DNA of 34,801 nucleotides from Candidatus Sulfuritelmatomonas gaucii (GCA_900290245.1 OKRB01000124.1:1-34801), one strand, 5' to 3'. Positions 19,944-28,950 are shown, numbered from the stretch's first letter. The notes: generated by a model not told the origin, from the sequence alone. Program-made: numbers and translations.

Positions 19944-20969
19944 CTACAACACAACCGCTGGAATCTCCACCTTCCGCCCTTCGGCACACGATGTATAAAT
20001 ACTCCGCACCAGTTGCAGTGCGCGATAACCGTCGATACCGGAAGATGCCGGTTTCCGCCCGTTCTTGCATGCTTCGCCGAAGTCGGCCAGCTGCCGCTCA
20101 AAAGGCGTAAGCGAGATGGCCATCGGATCCGAAGCTCCCGACTTCGCCTGCTGCGAAATCGGCGCCGGTTCGCCCTCATCGTCCCGCACGTCCCAGGTGG
20201 TCAGCTGGTCGCCGGTTACGATGGCGCTTCCCATGGTTCCATGGATCTCGATTCGCTCCGGATATCCCGGCCACAGTGCGGTTGCCGCTTCAATTACGCC
20301 CGTCGCGCCCGAAGCGTAACGCATCACCGCGCACACCAGGTCCTCGGATTCGATCTTGTGGGCGGCGCCCAGATGCCAATAGCCGAACACTTCATCGACC
20401 GCGCCGATCAAGTGCAACAGCACATCCACCTGGTGGATGGCCTGGCTGATCAACGCGCCGCCGCCTTCTCCGGCCCAGCTTCCTTTCACTGGCCGCGCGT
20501 AGTACTCATCCGTGCGATACCACTTCACGTATGCGTCCGCTTGCAGGATCTTTCCCAACCTTCCCTCTGAGATCGCCCTCTTCAGAAACAGCGTCGAGTC
20601 GTCGAAGCGGTGCTGGCTGACGACTCCCAACTGAATTCCCGCTTCGCGCGCTACCTGAATCATCGGCCCCGCTGTCTCCAGGTCCACGGCCATCGGCTTT
20701 TGCACCAGTACGTGCTTGCCGTATCTCGCGCCCAGCTCCAGTGCGGCCAGCCGGTAACCGGGAAAGGTGCACACGTCCAGAAAGTCCACATCGGCGCGCC
20801 GGCTCAACTCCTCAGGAGTGGCCACAAACTCCGCGCCCCAAGCCGCGGCAAACTTGCGCCCCTTCTCTTCCGTTCGATCGGTCGCCGCAGTAACCGCGTA
20901 GCCAATATTCTTGTAGGCCTGCGCGTGCTTCCACGCGATTGCGCCCGTCCCAATCACTCCGACTCTCAT
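19944..20969 (-). CDS. Gfo/Idh/MocA family sugar oxidoreductase
   Basis: A 341-residue NAD(P)-dependent dehydrogenase of the family acting on sugars, inositols and sugar acids. The Rossmann motif is MRVGVIGTGAIA at the N-terminus. The usual E-K-P motif reads Q-K-P at 90-92 (VLVQKPMAVD), keeping the catalytic-site Lys91. The second active-site block GALISQAIHQVDVLLHL carries His179 and Asp182. The ATG at 20969 puts the nucleotide-binding strand at residue 2; an open frame continues 27 codons upstream without support. It lies 95 bases downstream of the ROK repressor on the same strand, so it is probably a regulated partner gene. Confidence 0.9.
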   Translation of the reverse strand: MRVGVIGTGAIAWKHAQAYKNIGYAVTAATDRTEEKGRKFAAAWGAEFVATPEELSRRADVDFLDVCTFPGYRLAALELGARYGKHVLVQKPMAVDLETAGPMIQVAREAGIQLGVVSQHRFDDSTLFLKRAISEGRLGKILQADAYVKWYRTDEYYARPVKGSWAGEGGGALISQAIHQVDVLLHLIGAVDEVFGYWHLGAAHKIESEDLVCAVMRYASGATGVIEAATALWPGYPERIEIHGTMGSAIVTGDQLTTWDVRDDEGEPAPISQQAKSGASDPMAISLTPFERQLADFGEACKNGRKPASSGIDGYRALQLVRSIYTSCAEGRKVEIPAVVL

Positions 20970-21063
20970 AAATGGCTCCGCTTCCGCAGGTTGCTCGTTG
21001 ACAATCTTACGGTCCGCAGCAAAGTTCTCATGCAGACGATTCTCATGCAATTACGGAGATCGG

Positions 21064-22326
21064 TTATCCGGCCACGGCAGCGTCTTTGGGGCTCGTTCGC
21101 TCGCCTCCGCGCACATGGCGTGGTGCGAAGTCCGCTTGCTGGAATAGAACCTTGTAGAACACCAGCGCTGCTGCACCGCGCAGGCGCGCGACGTCCCCGT
21201 CCATGGCCGCTACCACTCGCGGCGTTTGCGGCGTGAACGATTTGGCGATCAACTGGCTCTCGAGCAGCGGGCAGATACGCGGCCACAGTGCCGTGCACTC
21301 GCCGACGATAATGATTACTTCCGGAGCCAAGCCCGCTGTAAGCATCGTCAACCCGCGCGCGAGCCAGGTCATCATCCTGTCGATTGAGCGCAGCGCGTGG
21401 ATGTCGCCGGCGAGCGCCAGGTCGAGCAGTTCCTGAAACGAGGTCAGCGTGCTTTCCGGCACGAGCTCCCGGTAATAGCGAATTCCGGCGCGGTTTGAGG
21501 CAAACGTCTCCCAGCACCCCACGTTTCCGCAGCCGCACACCGGTCCCGACTCTTCTACCGGCATATGCCCAAACTCGCCCGCCATGTCATTTCGTCCCCG
21601 CACCACACGCCCATCCACCAGCAGGCCGGCGCCAATGCCTTCTGAAACCGAGATCGCGATCATGTTTGAGGCGTCGCTGAAGTTTCCGAACCAACGTTCC
21701 GAGAACAGGCACGCGTTGGCCGCATTCTCCATTTGAATGGGAAGGTCCAGGCCCTTCTGCAGCTCAGCGTAGAGATCGATCTGGTTCCAGGGCGCGTTCG
21801 GTGAAAAAAGCAGACGGTGCGTCTTCTGGTCGACACGGCCTGAAACGCTTGCACCCAATCCCTGGAACACGCGGTCGCCGTAAGCTCCCATCAGCGAGCG
21901 CGCCGCCTGGGCAATGCGCGCAATCGCTGCGCTGGCCTCCTCTTTTGAGCCAGTTTGAATCTCGTGCGCGATCGTCTCCCGGCCCAGAATTTTGCCATTG
22001 ATGTCGACGACCGCAAGGTTTGCTTTTCCCGGACGCAAATCGATGGCGAGCGTGACGTGCTGATCGTTCAGCGTAACGAACGTCGGCCGGCGGCCGCGCG
22101 GCAGGTGCCCCAGGGTGCCCGGCAACACCCAGCCTTCATCGATCAATTGCCCAATGATGACCGATACCGTGCTGGGCTGCAGGCCGCTCAACCGCGCAAG
22201 GTCTGCGCGGCTCACCGGCTGATGCAGGTGAATGGCGTGAAGCAGAATCTCGCGGTTGATTTCTCTGGCCGTTTCGCTTGAGGCAACCGCCTGCCGCGGA
22301 TGCGTGGATTGGTCGGTTTCGTGCAT
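21064..22326 (-). CDS. ROK family transcriptional repressor (NagC/XylR type)
   Basis: A 420-residue sugar-responsive repressor. A winged HTH covers about 22-85 (REINREILLHAIHLHQPVSR, then ADLARLSGLQPSTVSVIIGQ). The ROK sugar-binding domain follows, with GRNDMAGEFGHM (His254) and the zinc motif CGCGNVGCWE (C264, C266, C271). The ENDANA block of ROK kinases reads ENAANA here (about 200-205), losing the catalytic Asp, which fits a regulator without kinase activity. AAGG precedes the ATG. It is divergent from the phosphatase gene by about 200 bases and precedes the Gfo/Idh gene, both plausible targets. The inducer sugar is unknown. Confidence 0.92.
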   Translation of the reverse strand: MHETDQSTHPRQAVASSETAREINREILLHAIHLHQPVSRADLARLSGLQPSTVSVIIGQLIDEGWVLPGTLGHLPRGRRPTFVTLNDQHVTLAIDLRPGKANLAVVDINGKILGRETIAHEIQTGSKEEASAAIARIAQAARSLMGAYGDRVFQGLGASVSGRVDQKTHRLLFSPNAPWNQIDLYAELQKGLDLPIQMENAANACLFSERWFGNFSDASNMIAISVSEGIGAGLLVDGRVVRGRNDMAGEFGHMPVEESGPVCGCGNVGCWETFASNRAGIRYYRELVPESTLTSFQELLDLALAGDIHALRSIDRMMTWLARGLTMLTAGLAPEVIIIVGECTALWPRICPLLESQLIAKSFTPQTPRVVAAMDGDVARLRGAAALVFYKVLFQQADFAPRHVRGGERTSPKDAAVAG

Positions 22327-22530
22327 TTCTCACAACCTTCGCCATCGGCTTCGCCGAGCGATGACCGCGTCATCTCCGCATTTCTTTGGCGATGGATCCC
22401 GCCAACACTATAAATGAGCGACGACACCACCTGAAAATGCTTTCGCATTCCATGTTGCGGCGCAACCTCGTTTTCTTCCTGCCATAACCAGCCCCTCGCG
22501 ACCTCCCGTTACACTCTTCTATGGAGCTGA

Positions 22531-23946
22531 ATGATGACCCTTCGCGCCGCCTCGCGGCTTTTCCTTCTCAGCCTAGTCGCCATTGCCGGCATCTCGCCGG
22601 CAAAGTCCGCTGCACAGTCCACAAATGCCGCGAACGCCAATCCAGGTGCGGACCTGCAAATGGTCGTGATGCTCAGCCGCCACGGAGTCCGCTCCCCCAT
22701 CGGCTCGCCAGACCAGTACAACAAATACTCCGCAGTACCCTGGCCTGCCTGGGATGTGCCCCCGGGCTTTCTCACCGCGCGTGGCTACCAACTCATGAAG
22801 ATCTTCGGCGCCTGGGATCGCACGAAGTTCTCCGGCGAAGGTCTTTTCAGCCCGGCAGGCTGCGCCGATAGCGGCCGCGTCACCATCCGTGCCGACATTG
22901 ATCAGCGCACCCTGGAAAGCGCCAAGGCCCTCGCAGAGGGAATGTTTCCCGGCTGCAGCCTGCCGGTACATTCGCAGGCCGCAGCCCCCAGCGATGGGTC
23001 TGCGTCGTCAGGGTCGATGCCCGGGGCCTCCAGCGACGCATCTTCTTCGATGGGGTCGACGCCCGGCAGCCGACCCGACCCGCTCTTCCGGCCGCTAGTC
23101 GCGGGTGTCGCTCATGTCGATCCCGCGCTTGCAATTGCTGCCATCGATGGCCGTATTGGCGGCGAACCCAACCACCTCACCGAGGCGCTGCATCCGCAGC
23201 TGGCCGCGCTCGATCATGTGCTTGCCGGCTGCGGTCATGAGCCCGTGAACGCGAAGCGTGTTTCGATCTTCGACATTCCGTCCAGCCTCAAACCGGGATC
23301 GGGCGACCCTCCCGTCGCCGCCGGCGGACCGCTGGTCACCGCTTCCACAATGGCTGAGAACCTGCTTCTGGAATACACGCAGGGTATGCACGATGCTGAC
23401 GTGGGCTGGGGATGCGTCGATGGCGCGACATTACGCGATCTCATGCAACTCGACACCGCGCGCTGGGATTACGGGTTCCGGACGCCTGTGATCGCCCGCA
23501 CCTATGCCTCCAACCTCCTCGATCACATTCTCAGGACGATGGAACAGAGCGTGACCGGCAATTCCGTTCCGGGCGCAATCGGCAATCCCGGCGATCGCCT
23601 CGTCCTTCTTGTCGGTCACGATACCAATATCGTTGCCGTCGCCGGCGCTCTCGGTATTAACTGGGTCTTCGACGGCCGCGAAGATGACACACCTCCCGGC
23701 GGCGCGCTGGTCTTCGAGGTCTGGCGCTCGCGCGCAGATGGAAAACCGTTCGTGCGCGTTGAGTATATGGCGCAAACGCTCGAGCAGATGCGCAATGCGA
23801 CTGCGCTCACACTCGCGGACCCGCCTGCGGATGCGCCTGTCTTCGTCCCTGCCTGCAGCCGCCAGGATCTTTCCTGCGCTTGGGATGGTTTTTCCGCCGC
23901 TGTGCGCCAGACCATCGATCCGGCCGACGTCAGCCCGCAGCCGTAA
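22531..23946 (+). CDS. Secreted histidine acid phosphatase (phytase/glucose-1-phosphatase type)
   Basis: A 471-residue branch-2 histidine phosphatase that releases phosphate from phytate or sugar phosphates in the periplasm. A signal peptide ends near SAAQS (about residue 30). The catalytic motif RHGVRSP is at 50-56 (His51 is the phosphorylated nucleophile), and the proton-donor motif HD is at 363-364 (VGHDTNI). Length is within the AppA/Agp range plus an insert. Residues 151-183 are a Ser/Gly/Pro-rich low-complexity insert with two repeated blocks (SSGSMPG and SSMGSTPG), placed in the substrate-specificity domain. GGAG precedes two adjacent ATGs (22531 and 22534), and either may be used. Cysteines are numerous, as in AppA-type enzymes with disulfides. 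Confidence 0.9.
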   Translation: MMTLRAASRLFLLSLVAIAGISPAKSAAQSTNAANANPGADLQMVVMLSRHGVRSPIGSPDQYNKYSAVPWPAWDVPPGFLTARGYQLMKIFGAWDRTKFSGEGLFSPAGCADSGRVTIRADIDQRTLESAKALAEGMFPGCSLPVHSQAAAPSDGSASSGSMPGASSDASSSMGSTPGSRPDPLFRPLVAGVAHVDPALAIAAIDGRIGGEPNHLTEALHPQLAALDHVLAGCGHEPVNAKRVSIFDIPSSLKPGSGDPPVAAGGPLVTASTMAENLLLEYTQGMHDADVGWGCVDGATLRDLMQLDTARWDYGFRTPVIARTYASNLLDHILRTMEQSVTGNSVPGAIGNPGDRLVLLVGHDTNIVAVAGALGINWVFDGREDDTPPGGALVFEVWRSRADGKPFVRVEYMAQTLEQMRNATALTLADPPADAPVFVPACSRQDLSCAWDGFSAAVRQTIDPADVSPQP

Positions 23947-24028
23947 GCTTGCCTGCCCCGTGTCACGCGCTATCATCGTCGTGCAACAGAATTGAGGTCC
24001 GTCAATCACCGCTACACGAGGGATACAG

Positions 24029-25123
24029 ATGAAATCCGTTTTCAAACTTGCCGCTTTTGCATTGCTTTTGCCCGCCGCAGCCATCACCGTCGCCGCGCAA
24101 TCTTCGCAACAGGACTACTTCAGCAACTGGCCGCAGGGCCGTTCGCCGCAGGAAGTGGGCAAGGCACTCGCCGAGCACTTCGTCACCAGCCCGCACCAGC
24201 ACAGCCCAGGCACCATCTTCTACGGCGAGGTCGGAACATGGTACGGTGCGCTCACCTTGGCGGATCTGACCCACGACACGGGCCTGCGTGACGAGCTCAT
24301 CAAGAAATTTGACCCGCTCATGCCCGGCGGTTCCGAGGCCAACCTCGTTCCCAAGCGCGATCACGTTGACGACTCCATCTTCGGCAGCGTTCCCCTGCAA
24401 ATCTACATGGAGACCAAGGACAAGAAGTATCTCGACTACGGCCTTGGGTATGCCGACCGCCAATGGGAGGACCCCCAGCCCGACGGCCTCTCGCACGAGA
24501 CGCGCTTCTGGATCGACGACATGTACATGCTGACCATCTTGCAGTTGCAGGCCTATCGCGCCACCGGCGACAAGAAGTATCTCGACCGCGACGCCAACGA
24601 GATGGTGGCCTATCTCGACAAGTTGCAGCAACCCAACGGCCTCTTCTATCACGCGTCCGACGTGCCTTTCTTCTGGGGCCGCGGCGATGGCTGGGTGGCC
24701 GCCGGAATGGCGGAGATGCTGATGAGCCTGCCCGCCGACCATCCCCAGCGCGCGCGCATCATGCAAGGCTACAAGCTCATGATGTCTGCTCTGCTCAAAT
24801 ATCAGGATTCCGACGGCGTGTGGCGGCAGCTCATCGATCACCCTGAGGCGTGGGAAGAAACCTCAAGCTCGGGGATGTTCACCTTCGCGCTGATTACCGG
24901 CGTCAAGAACGGCTGGCTCGATGCCCCAACCTACGGTCCCGCCGCGCGCAAGGCGTGGATCGCCCTCACTGGCTTCGTCGATCAGAACAACGACATGACC
25001 AGCATCTGCGAGGGCACAAACAAGAAGAACGATCTGGAGTATTACCTCGAGCGCAAGCGCCGCACCGGCGACTTCCACGGCCAGGAGCCAGTGCTCTGGG
25101 CTGCCTCAGCGCTGCTGCGGTAA
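24029..25123 (+). CDS. GH105 unsaturated rhamnogalacturonyl/uronyl hydrolase
   Basis: A 364-residue exported glycoside hydrolase of the YteR/RhiN family. It removes the unsaturated uronic acid left at the end of oligosaccharides by pectin lyases. The signal peptide is MKSVFKLAAFALLLPAAAITVAAQ. The catalytic block is FWIDDMYML (general acid/base Asp about 163), followed by FFWGRGDGWVAAGMAEML (216-222 core) and the substrate-site block SSSGMFTFALITG. GAGGG precedes the ATG. It is about 80 bases downstream of the phosphatase and may share its transcript. A hairpin follows at 25155-25180. Confidence 0.92.
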   Translation: MKSVFKLAAFALLLPAAAITVAAQSSQQDYFSNWPQGRSPQEVGKALAEHFVTSPHQHSPGTIFYGEVGTWYGALTLADLTHDTGLRDELIKKFDPLMPGGSEANLVPKRDHVDDSIFGSVPLQIYMETKDKKYLDYGLGYADRQWEDPQPDGLSHETRFWIDDMYMLTILQLQAYRATGDKKYLDRDANEMVAYLDKLQQPNGLFYHASDVPFFWGRGDGWVAAGMAEMLMSLPADHPQRARIMQGYKLMMSALLKYQDSDGVWRQLIDHPEAWEETSSSGMFTFALITGVKNGWLDAPTYGPAARKAWIALTGFVDQNNDMTSICEGTNKKNDLEYYLERKRRTGDFHGQEPVLWAASALLR

Positions 25124-25154
25124 ACAAACTTTGCTCCGCCCTTGTCGCGTGTGC

Positions 25155-25180
25155 CTCGGGTCCCGATTCTGGGACTCGGG
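25155..25180. terminator. Hairpin after the GH105 gene
   Basis: Ten base pairs (25155-25164 with 25171-25180, two of them G-T) close a GATTCT loop: CTCGGGTCCC then GGGACTCGGG. There is no T-run. It lies about 30 bases after the GH105 stop and may be a transcription end. Its pattern resembles the hairpin at 34635-34660, so it may belong to a dispersed repeat family. A separate 8-bp inverted repeat (AATTCGTG/CACGAATT) spans 25202-25262. Confidence 0.45.
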
Positions 25181-25314
25181 AGATCGAAGTACCCCAATCC
25201 GAATTCGTGCAGTTACAAGCTCGCTGCGCTGACTTGCTAACCAGCTGACTCGCTCACGAATTAGGCCGTCGTCGACGCCCCCAAAGACCTATAATTCCCG
25301 GCAGAGATCAACGT

Positions 25315-26187
25315 ATGTTGATGCAGGCTCACTGCGGCAGGCATTTGCCGGCGGTGCTGCTCGTCGCGCTGTATTCCAGCAGCGCAACCATGCACCTTTG
25401 GGCACAAGCCGGTGGCGCGGCCCCGCAGGATGCGAACCCGAAAGTCCCGGCCTACGAGGTGGTGTCTATCAAACCCGCAAACCCTGGTGACCGTGACATT
25501 GGGTGGAAGGATTTGCCCAACGGCTTCGACTTCAAGAACATGCCGCTAGCCCCGCTGATTTACCAGGCATACGAGATCACGTTGGAAAGCCAGATTGCAG
25601 GTCTGCCTGAGTGGACGAAGGCCGACCGCTACAATGTTTCGTCGCGGGCAGGCGACGACACCGTCGCAGCCTGGAAAAAGCTTTCGAAACAGGATTTATC
25701 GAAGCAGCAACAGCTCATGTTGCAGGCCCTCTTTGCCGACCGCTGTCAGCTTAAGGTGCGGCGCGAAGTCAAGGAACTGCCCGTGTACGACCTGGTAATT
25801 GCCAAGGGCGGATTGAAGATGAAGGAATCCGCATCCGATGAAAAGAGCTTCGTTGAGTTGGACACGACCTCTTCGTATGGCGCGACCGGATCAGGCCTCG
25901 AATACAAGAAAACAATGACCGCGCATGCCGTCACCGCTCAAGGCCTGGCGCAGAATCTGCCTCACGAGGCGGGGCGCATCGTCGTCGACAAGACGAACCT
26001 GGGCGAGAAACAATTTGATTTTGAGTTGAAGTGGTCGTCGAGTCAGGAAGCACCGGCAGATTCAGGTGGCACGGGCCCGTCGATATTCACGGCGGTGGAA
26101 GAGCAGCTCGGCCTTAAGCTGGTACCCGCAAAAGAGCCGGTCGATACCTTTGTCGTCGTGCACATCGAGCGCCCCACGGAGAATTAG
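25315..26187 (+). CDS. TIGR03435 family secreted protein
   Basis: A 290-residue exported protein of unknown function. The family signature is clear: YEVVSIKPANPGD after a signal peptide (cleavage near LWAQ, about residue 33), then PNGFDFKNMPLAPLIYQAYEI, GLPEWTKADRYNVSSRA, MLQALFADRCQLKVRREVKELPVYDLVIAKGG, and the tail IFTAVEEQLGLKLVPAKEPVDTFVVVHIERP. Known members are mostly in Acidobacteria, sometimes in many copies and fused to M56 peptidase domains; this one is stand-alone. Its stop is 3 bases from the convergent rlpA stop. This is the best taxonomic marker in the window. Confidence 0.93.
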   Translation: MLMQAHCGRHLPAVLLVALYSSSATMHLWAQAGGAAPQDANPKVPAYEVVSIKPANPGDRDIGWKDLPNGFDFKNMPLAPLIYQAYEITLESQIAGLPEWTKADRYNVSSRAGDDTVAAWKKLSKQDLSKQQQLMLQALFADRCQLKVRREVKELPVYDLVIAKGGLKMKESASDEKSFVELDTTSSYGATGSGLEYKKTMTAHAVTAQGLAQNLPHEAGRIVVDKTNLGEKQFDFELKWSSSQEAPADSGGTGPSIFTAVEEQLGLKLVPAKEPVDTFVVVHIERPTEN

Positions 26188-26190
26188 CGG

Positions 26191-26952
26191 CTAATCCAAT
26201 CGCGTCAGGTACGCATTGCCCTCCACCGGCTGTACGTGGTCCGCAATGTACTCCGCTGTCGCGCGATCGTCGCCCTGCGGCCGGATCCGCACCCAGTAGC
26301 TCTTTTCGCCGGGGAACTCGATGACTTTCGCGCCGGGATAAATTTCGAGCAGCTTCGTCTTCAGCTTGATAGCCGCGCGTTCGTCGTGGAATGCGCCTAT
26401 CTGCACGCACCAGCGCCCGCCTTGATCGACGGGCTCGGGCGTCTCATATACATCCATGCGCACGCGGGCCAGGCCCTCGCGATAAACACCTGTGGCCTTC
26501 GCCGATGCGATGGTTAGGTCCAGCATCCTGCCTTCCACAAAGGGTCCACGGTCGGTGATGCGCATGACTCCCGATTGCCCGGTCTTCAGGTTGGTCACTT
26601 CCACCAGCGAACCCATGGGCAACGTCCGATTCGCGGCCGTCATCGCCAGGTCGTCAAAGACCTGTCCGTTCGCCGCGCGCCTCCCCTTATACGGAGCCGT
26701 GTACCAGGTGGCGTAGCCTGTTTCGCTCAGAATCGGCTGGTGAGTTGCCACATATTGCAGGTCCGCCGGGCTCACCGCCTCGACCGTTGCCGATGGCCCC
26801 GGGGCAGGCGCCGGCGGCAAACCCTGCGGCGGAGGGTGTACCACGCTTACCTTGTGCCGGCAACCGCTTGCGCCCACCAGCACAATTGCCACCATCGCGG
26901 CGCTCGCCGCACCGCGGCCGATCGACCGCGCTTGAAAGCTTCCGATGTTCAA
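26191..26952 (-). CDS. rlpA: RlpA-like septal/peptidoglycan lipoprotein with SPOR domain
   Basis: A 253-residue lipoprotein. The signal sequence ends in VGASGC, giving Cys31 as the lipid site; Ala at -3 is a less common but tolerated lipobox residue. A double-psi beta-barrel follows (GYATWYTAPYKGRRAANGQ to MRITDRGPFVEGRMLDLT), the RlpA domain that cuts peptidoglycan stripped of stem peptides in some species. The C-terminus is a SPOR domain (WCVQIGAFHDERAAIKLKTKL), which binds such glycan at the division site. The start is a TTG at 26952 that overlaps the TGA of the preceding gene (TTGA), so translation is probably coupled. Confidence 0.9.
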   Translation of the reverse strand: MNIGSFQARSIGRGAASAAMVAIVLVGASGCRHKVSVVHPPPQGLPPAPAPGPSATVEAVSPADLQYVATHQPILSETGYATWYTAPYKGRRAANGQVFDDLAMTAANRTLPMGSLVEVTNLKTGQSGVMRITDRGPFVEGRMLDLTIASAKATGVYREGLARVRMDVYETPEPVDQGGRWCVQIGAFHDERAAIKLKTKLLEIYPGAKVIEFPGEKSYWVRIRPQGDDRATAEYIADHVQPVEGNAYLTRLD

Positions 26953-27215
26953 GGTTGGGGGCCCTTTGGAGGATTTGGCGGCTGGCTGGCCGCACGGCTG
27001 CCCTGCTGCTCAAAACGGTCGGCAAGACTGCGCAGGGTGTCTGCAGCCACACGCATCGCTGAGATCGACTCTTTGCGCACCTGCGGGATCACCGCGTCGT
27101 TCATATATGCGATCGCGTGTCGCAACTCCATCTCAATCAGTTCGATTGCTTCTTCGATGCGCTGGCCGACGCCGGGCGCACCCCATCCGGGAGGGTTGTT
27201 TTGGCTCATCATCAT
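26949..27215 (-). CDS. Small helical protein upstream of rlpA
   Basis: An 88-residue protein of unknown function. The N-terminus is Gly/Pro-rich (NNPPGWGAPGVG). A long amphipathic helical stretch follows (RIEEAIELIEMELRHAIAYM, then VRKESISAMRVAADTLRSLADRFEQQ), and the tail is Pro-rich. It has no signal peptide or membrane segment. Three ATG codons in a row (27215, 27212, 27209) could start it; AGG lies 6 bases before the first. Its stop overlaps the rlpA start by four bases, so the genes are one operon and the protein may work in envelope or division functions. That role is inferred from position alone. Confidence 0.65.
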   Translation of the reverse strand: MMMSQNNPPGWGAPGVGQRIEEAIELIEMELRHAIAYMNDAVIPQVRKESISAMRVAADTLRSLADRFEQQGSRAASQPPNPPKGPQP

Positions 27216-27620
27216 AAGCACCTGTCGTCAGCAATCAACGGCACGGAACCTGTCCAAAGTCTGCGGGATACAAGTCGAAGCGTCAATGCCCGCAGGAACC
27301 TGCGGAACCGCGAAGATAACTATCGCGGCGAACCGTTGGATTTCCTCGACATCTTGCTCAGCCGGGCCGCTCACGCGCTAGCCAAACAATAGACGGTGAT
27401 CAACCATCTTGCAGCTACGCATCCTTTAGATGCGCATTCATGCCCTTATCGTGCAGTTGCCGAGCCTTTTGTGTTTCGTCCCGACTGTCCTGATTTGCGC
27501 ACGAGATCAGGAGACCTTTCGCTCGAAATTCGCGTCCTAGCTCAATGGCGGCGGCTGGTCCTTCGGTTACATTCTGAACGTGAATCGGCCTCCGGCACGT
27601 CACCGGTTTCTGCCCTGACG

Positions 27621-28646
27621 ATGCGAAAAAATAAAGCTCCTGTGAACCGAGACCGGCTTTTGGCGAACCATTCATTGCGCAAGGAACCAGGCAGGTGCCC
27701 CCGCCGTTTTTCACGCCCGCACCGCGTTCCGATCGCCTTTCTCCTCCAGGTCGCGTTTGTACTGCTGTTGCGCCCTGTTCTGCCGGCGACTGCCCAGGCT
27801 CTTCATACCGCAACGCAGCCCGGTGTTCCATCGAGCCTTCCTGACGCTCCCTCACCGCACCGGGCGACAAGCGTTTCACCACGACCCGCGCAATCCTGCC
27901 AGGTGAAGAATACCGGCGCAACCATCGCTGCCACGGGTGCCATGCGCGCGCTTGCTGTCTCCGGCCTTGGCGGGGTTTCGCCCAGCGCGGGCACGACGAT
28001 TGTAGAGACGATGGTCTGTATGCCCCATTTGCCTATGGTCAACTGGTATGCCCGCTTCCTCACCGGGCCCCAGGTCAACCCTTTTACCCCCAGGGACAAA
28101 GCCCGGCTGGCGGTTCACAATCTGCTCGACCCCTTCAACCTGATCACCATCGCGGGCGAAGCCGGCATCTCCGTCGGCGCCAATTCCCACTCGGGATACG
28201 GCCCGGGCATGCGCGGCTATGGACGCTACGTCGGCGTCAGCTTCACGCAGGACATGACCGGCGAATTCTTCGACACATTTCTTATCCCCACGCTCGCTCG
28301 CCAGGATCCGCACTACCATCGCATGCCTCATGCCAGCATCCAGCGGCGCGCCCTGCATGCCGCTGCCCAGGTCTTCTGGACGCAGGGCGACAACGGCAAA
28401 GGCATGCTGAACTATGGCGACTTGGCCGGCTTTGCTATCGACAACGAAATTTCAAATCTCTACGTCCCCGGCCAGGCCACACGCGCTTCGGGTACGGTCA
28501 CGCGCTATGCCGTCGGATTGGCCACCGCTCCCGTCGACAACTTCATCATCGAGTTCCTGCCCGACGTCGCCCGCCACATCCGCGTCCAGGTCGTCATCCT
28601 CCAGCGCATCATCAACCGGGTGGCCCGCACCGGCGACACGCCCTGA
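27621..28646 (+). CDS. Acidobacterial envelope protein of unknown function
   Basis: A 341-residue protein. A basic N-terminus leads to one hydrophobic segment (IAFLLQVAFVLLLRPVLPATAQA), a signal peptide or anchor. A Pro/Ser-rich linker (about 55-80) follows, then a compact C-terminal domain: DKARLAVHNLLDPFNLITIA, SGYGPGMRGYGRYVGVSFTQ, FFDTFLIPTLARQDPHYHRM and a final IEFLPDVARHIRVQ. The mix of aromatic/Gly strands and conserved DPHYHR resembles a widespread acidobacterial hypothetical envelope family, from memory and unverified. The start at 27621 is chosen because the open frame upstream to 27396 lacks protein-like composition. A diverged copy of its last 40 or so residues lies at 29859-29999. 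Confidence 0.7.
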   Translation: MRKNKAPVNRDRLLANHSLRKEPGRCPRRFSRPHRVPIAFLLQVAFVLLLRPVLPATAQALHTATQPGVPSSLPDAPSPHRATSVSPRPAQSCQVKNTGATIAATGAMRALAVSGLGGVSPSAGTTIVETMVCMPHLPMVNWYARFLTGPQVNPFTPRDKARLAVHNLLDPFNLITIAGEAGISVGANSHSGYGPGMRGYGRYVGVSFTQDMTGEFFDTFLIPTLARQDPHYHRMPHASIQRRALHAAAQVFWTQGDNGKGMLNYGDLAGFAIDNEISNLYVPGQATRASGTVTRYAVGLATAPVDNFIIEFLPDVARHIRVQVVILQRIINRVARTGDTP

Positions 28647-28950
28647 GTGCACTCGAACGTGCCGGAGATCGGTTATTTAGGAACCCAGGACTTGCGACGC
28701 GCTTTTTTGGTAAACTCCTACCAGTTATTCCCCGTTAATTACGTAGCAGTGGAAGGCAGGCGTGCATTCCGACGCACTCGCCGACGGGAGAAACGTGTCA
28801 AAACTCGGGTTCCAAACAGGAATGTAGAGAAGACCGCAGCTGCTTGCTGACGTACGCGCTTCCCGGTTCATGAGACTGGCTTCCCCGGCCACATTCTTCT
28901 GTCCGGTTCTTCTATCGCTCCTGGAACTCACGGGACCAGGAAGATTGTCC
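28647..28950 (+). other. Intergenic region, no gene recognised
   Basis: About 300 bases, more AT-rich than the genes around it (for example TTTTTTGGTAAA near 28705). I see no conserved coding frame, no strong hairpin and no known RNA. AGGAAG near 28938 is the ribosome binding site of the following gene. An in-frame start at 28870 exists but lacks such a site. Confidence 0.45.

Noticed and set aside
27396..27620. N-terminal extension of the envelope protein back to an ATG at 27396
   Set aside because: The extra 75 residues are Arg/His/Ser-rich without family-like pattern. The ATG at 27621 gives a basic N-terminus followed by a signal or anchor segment.
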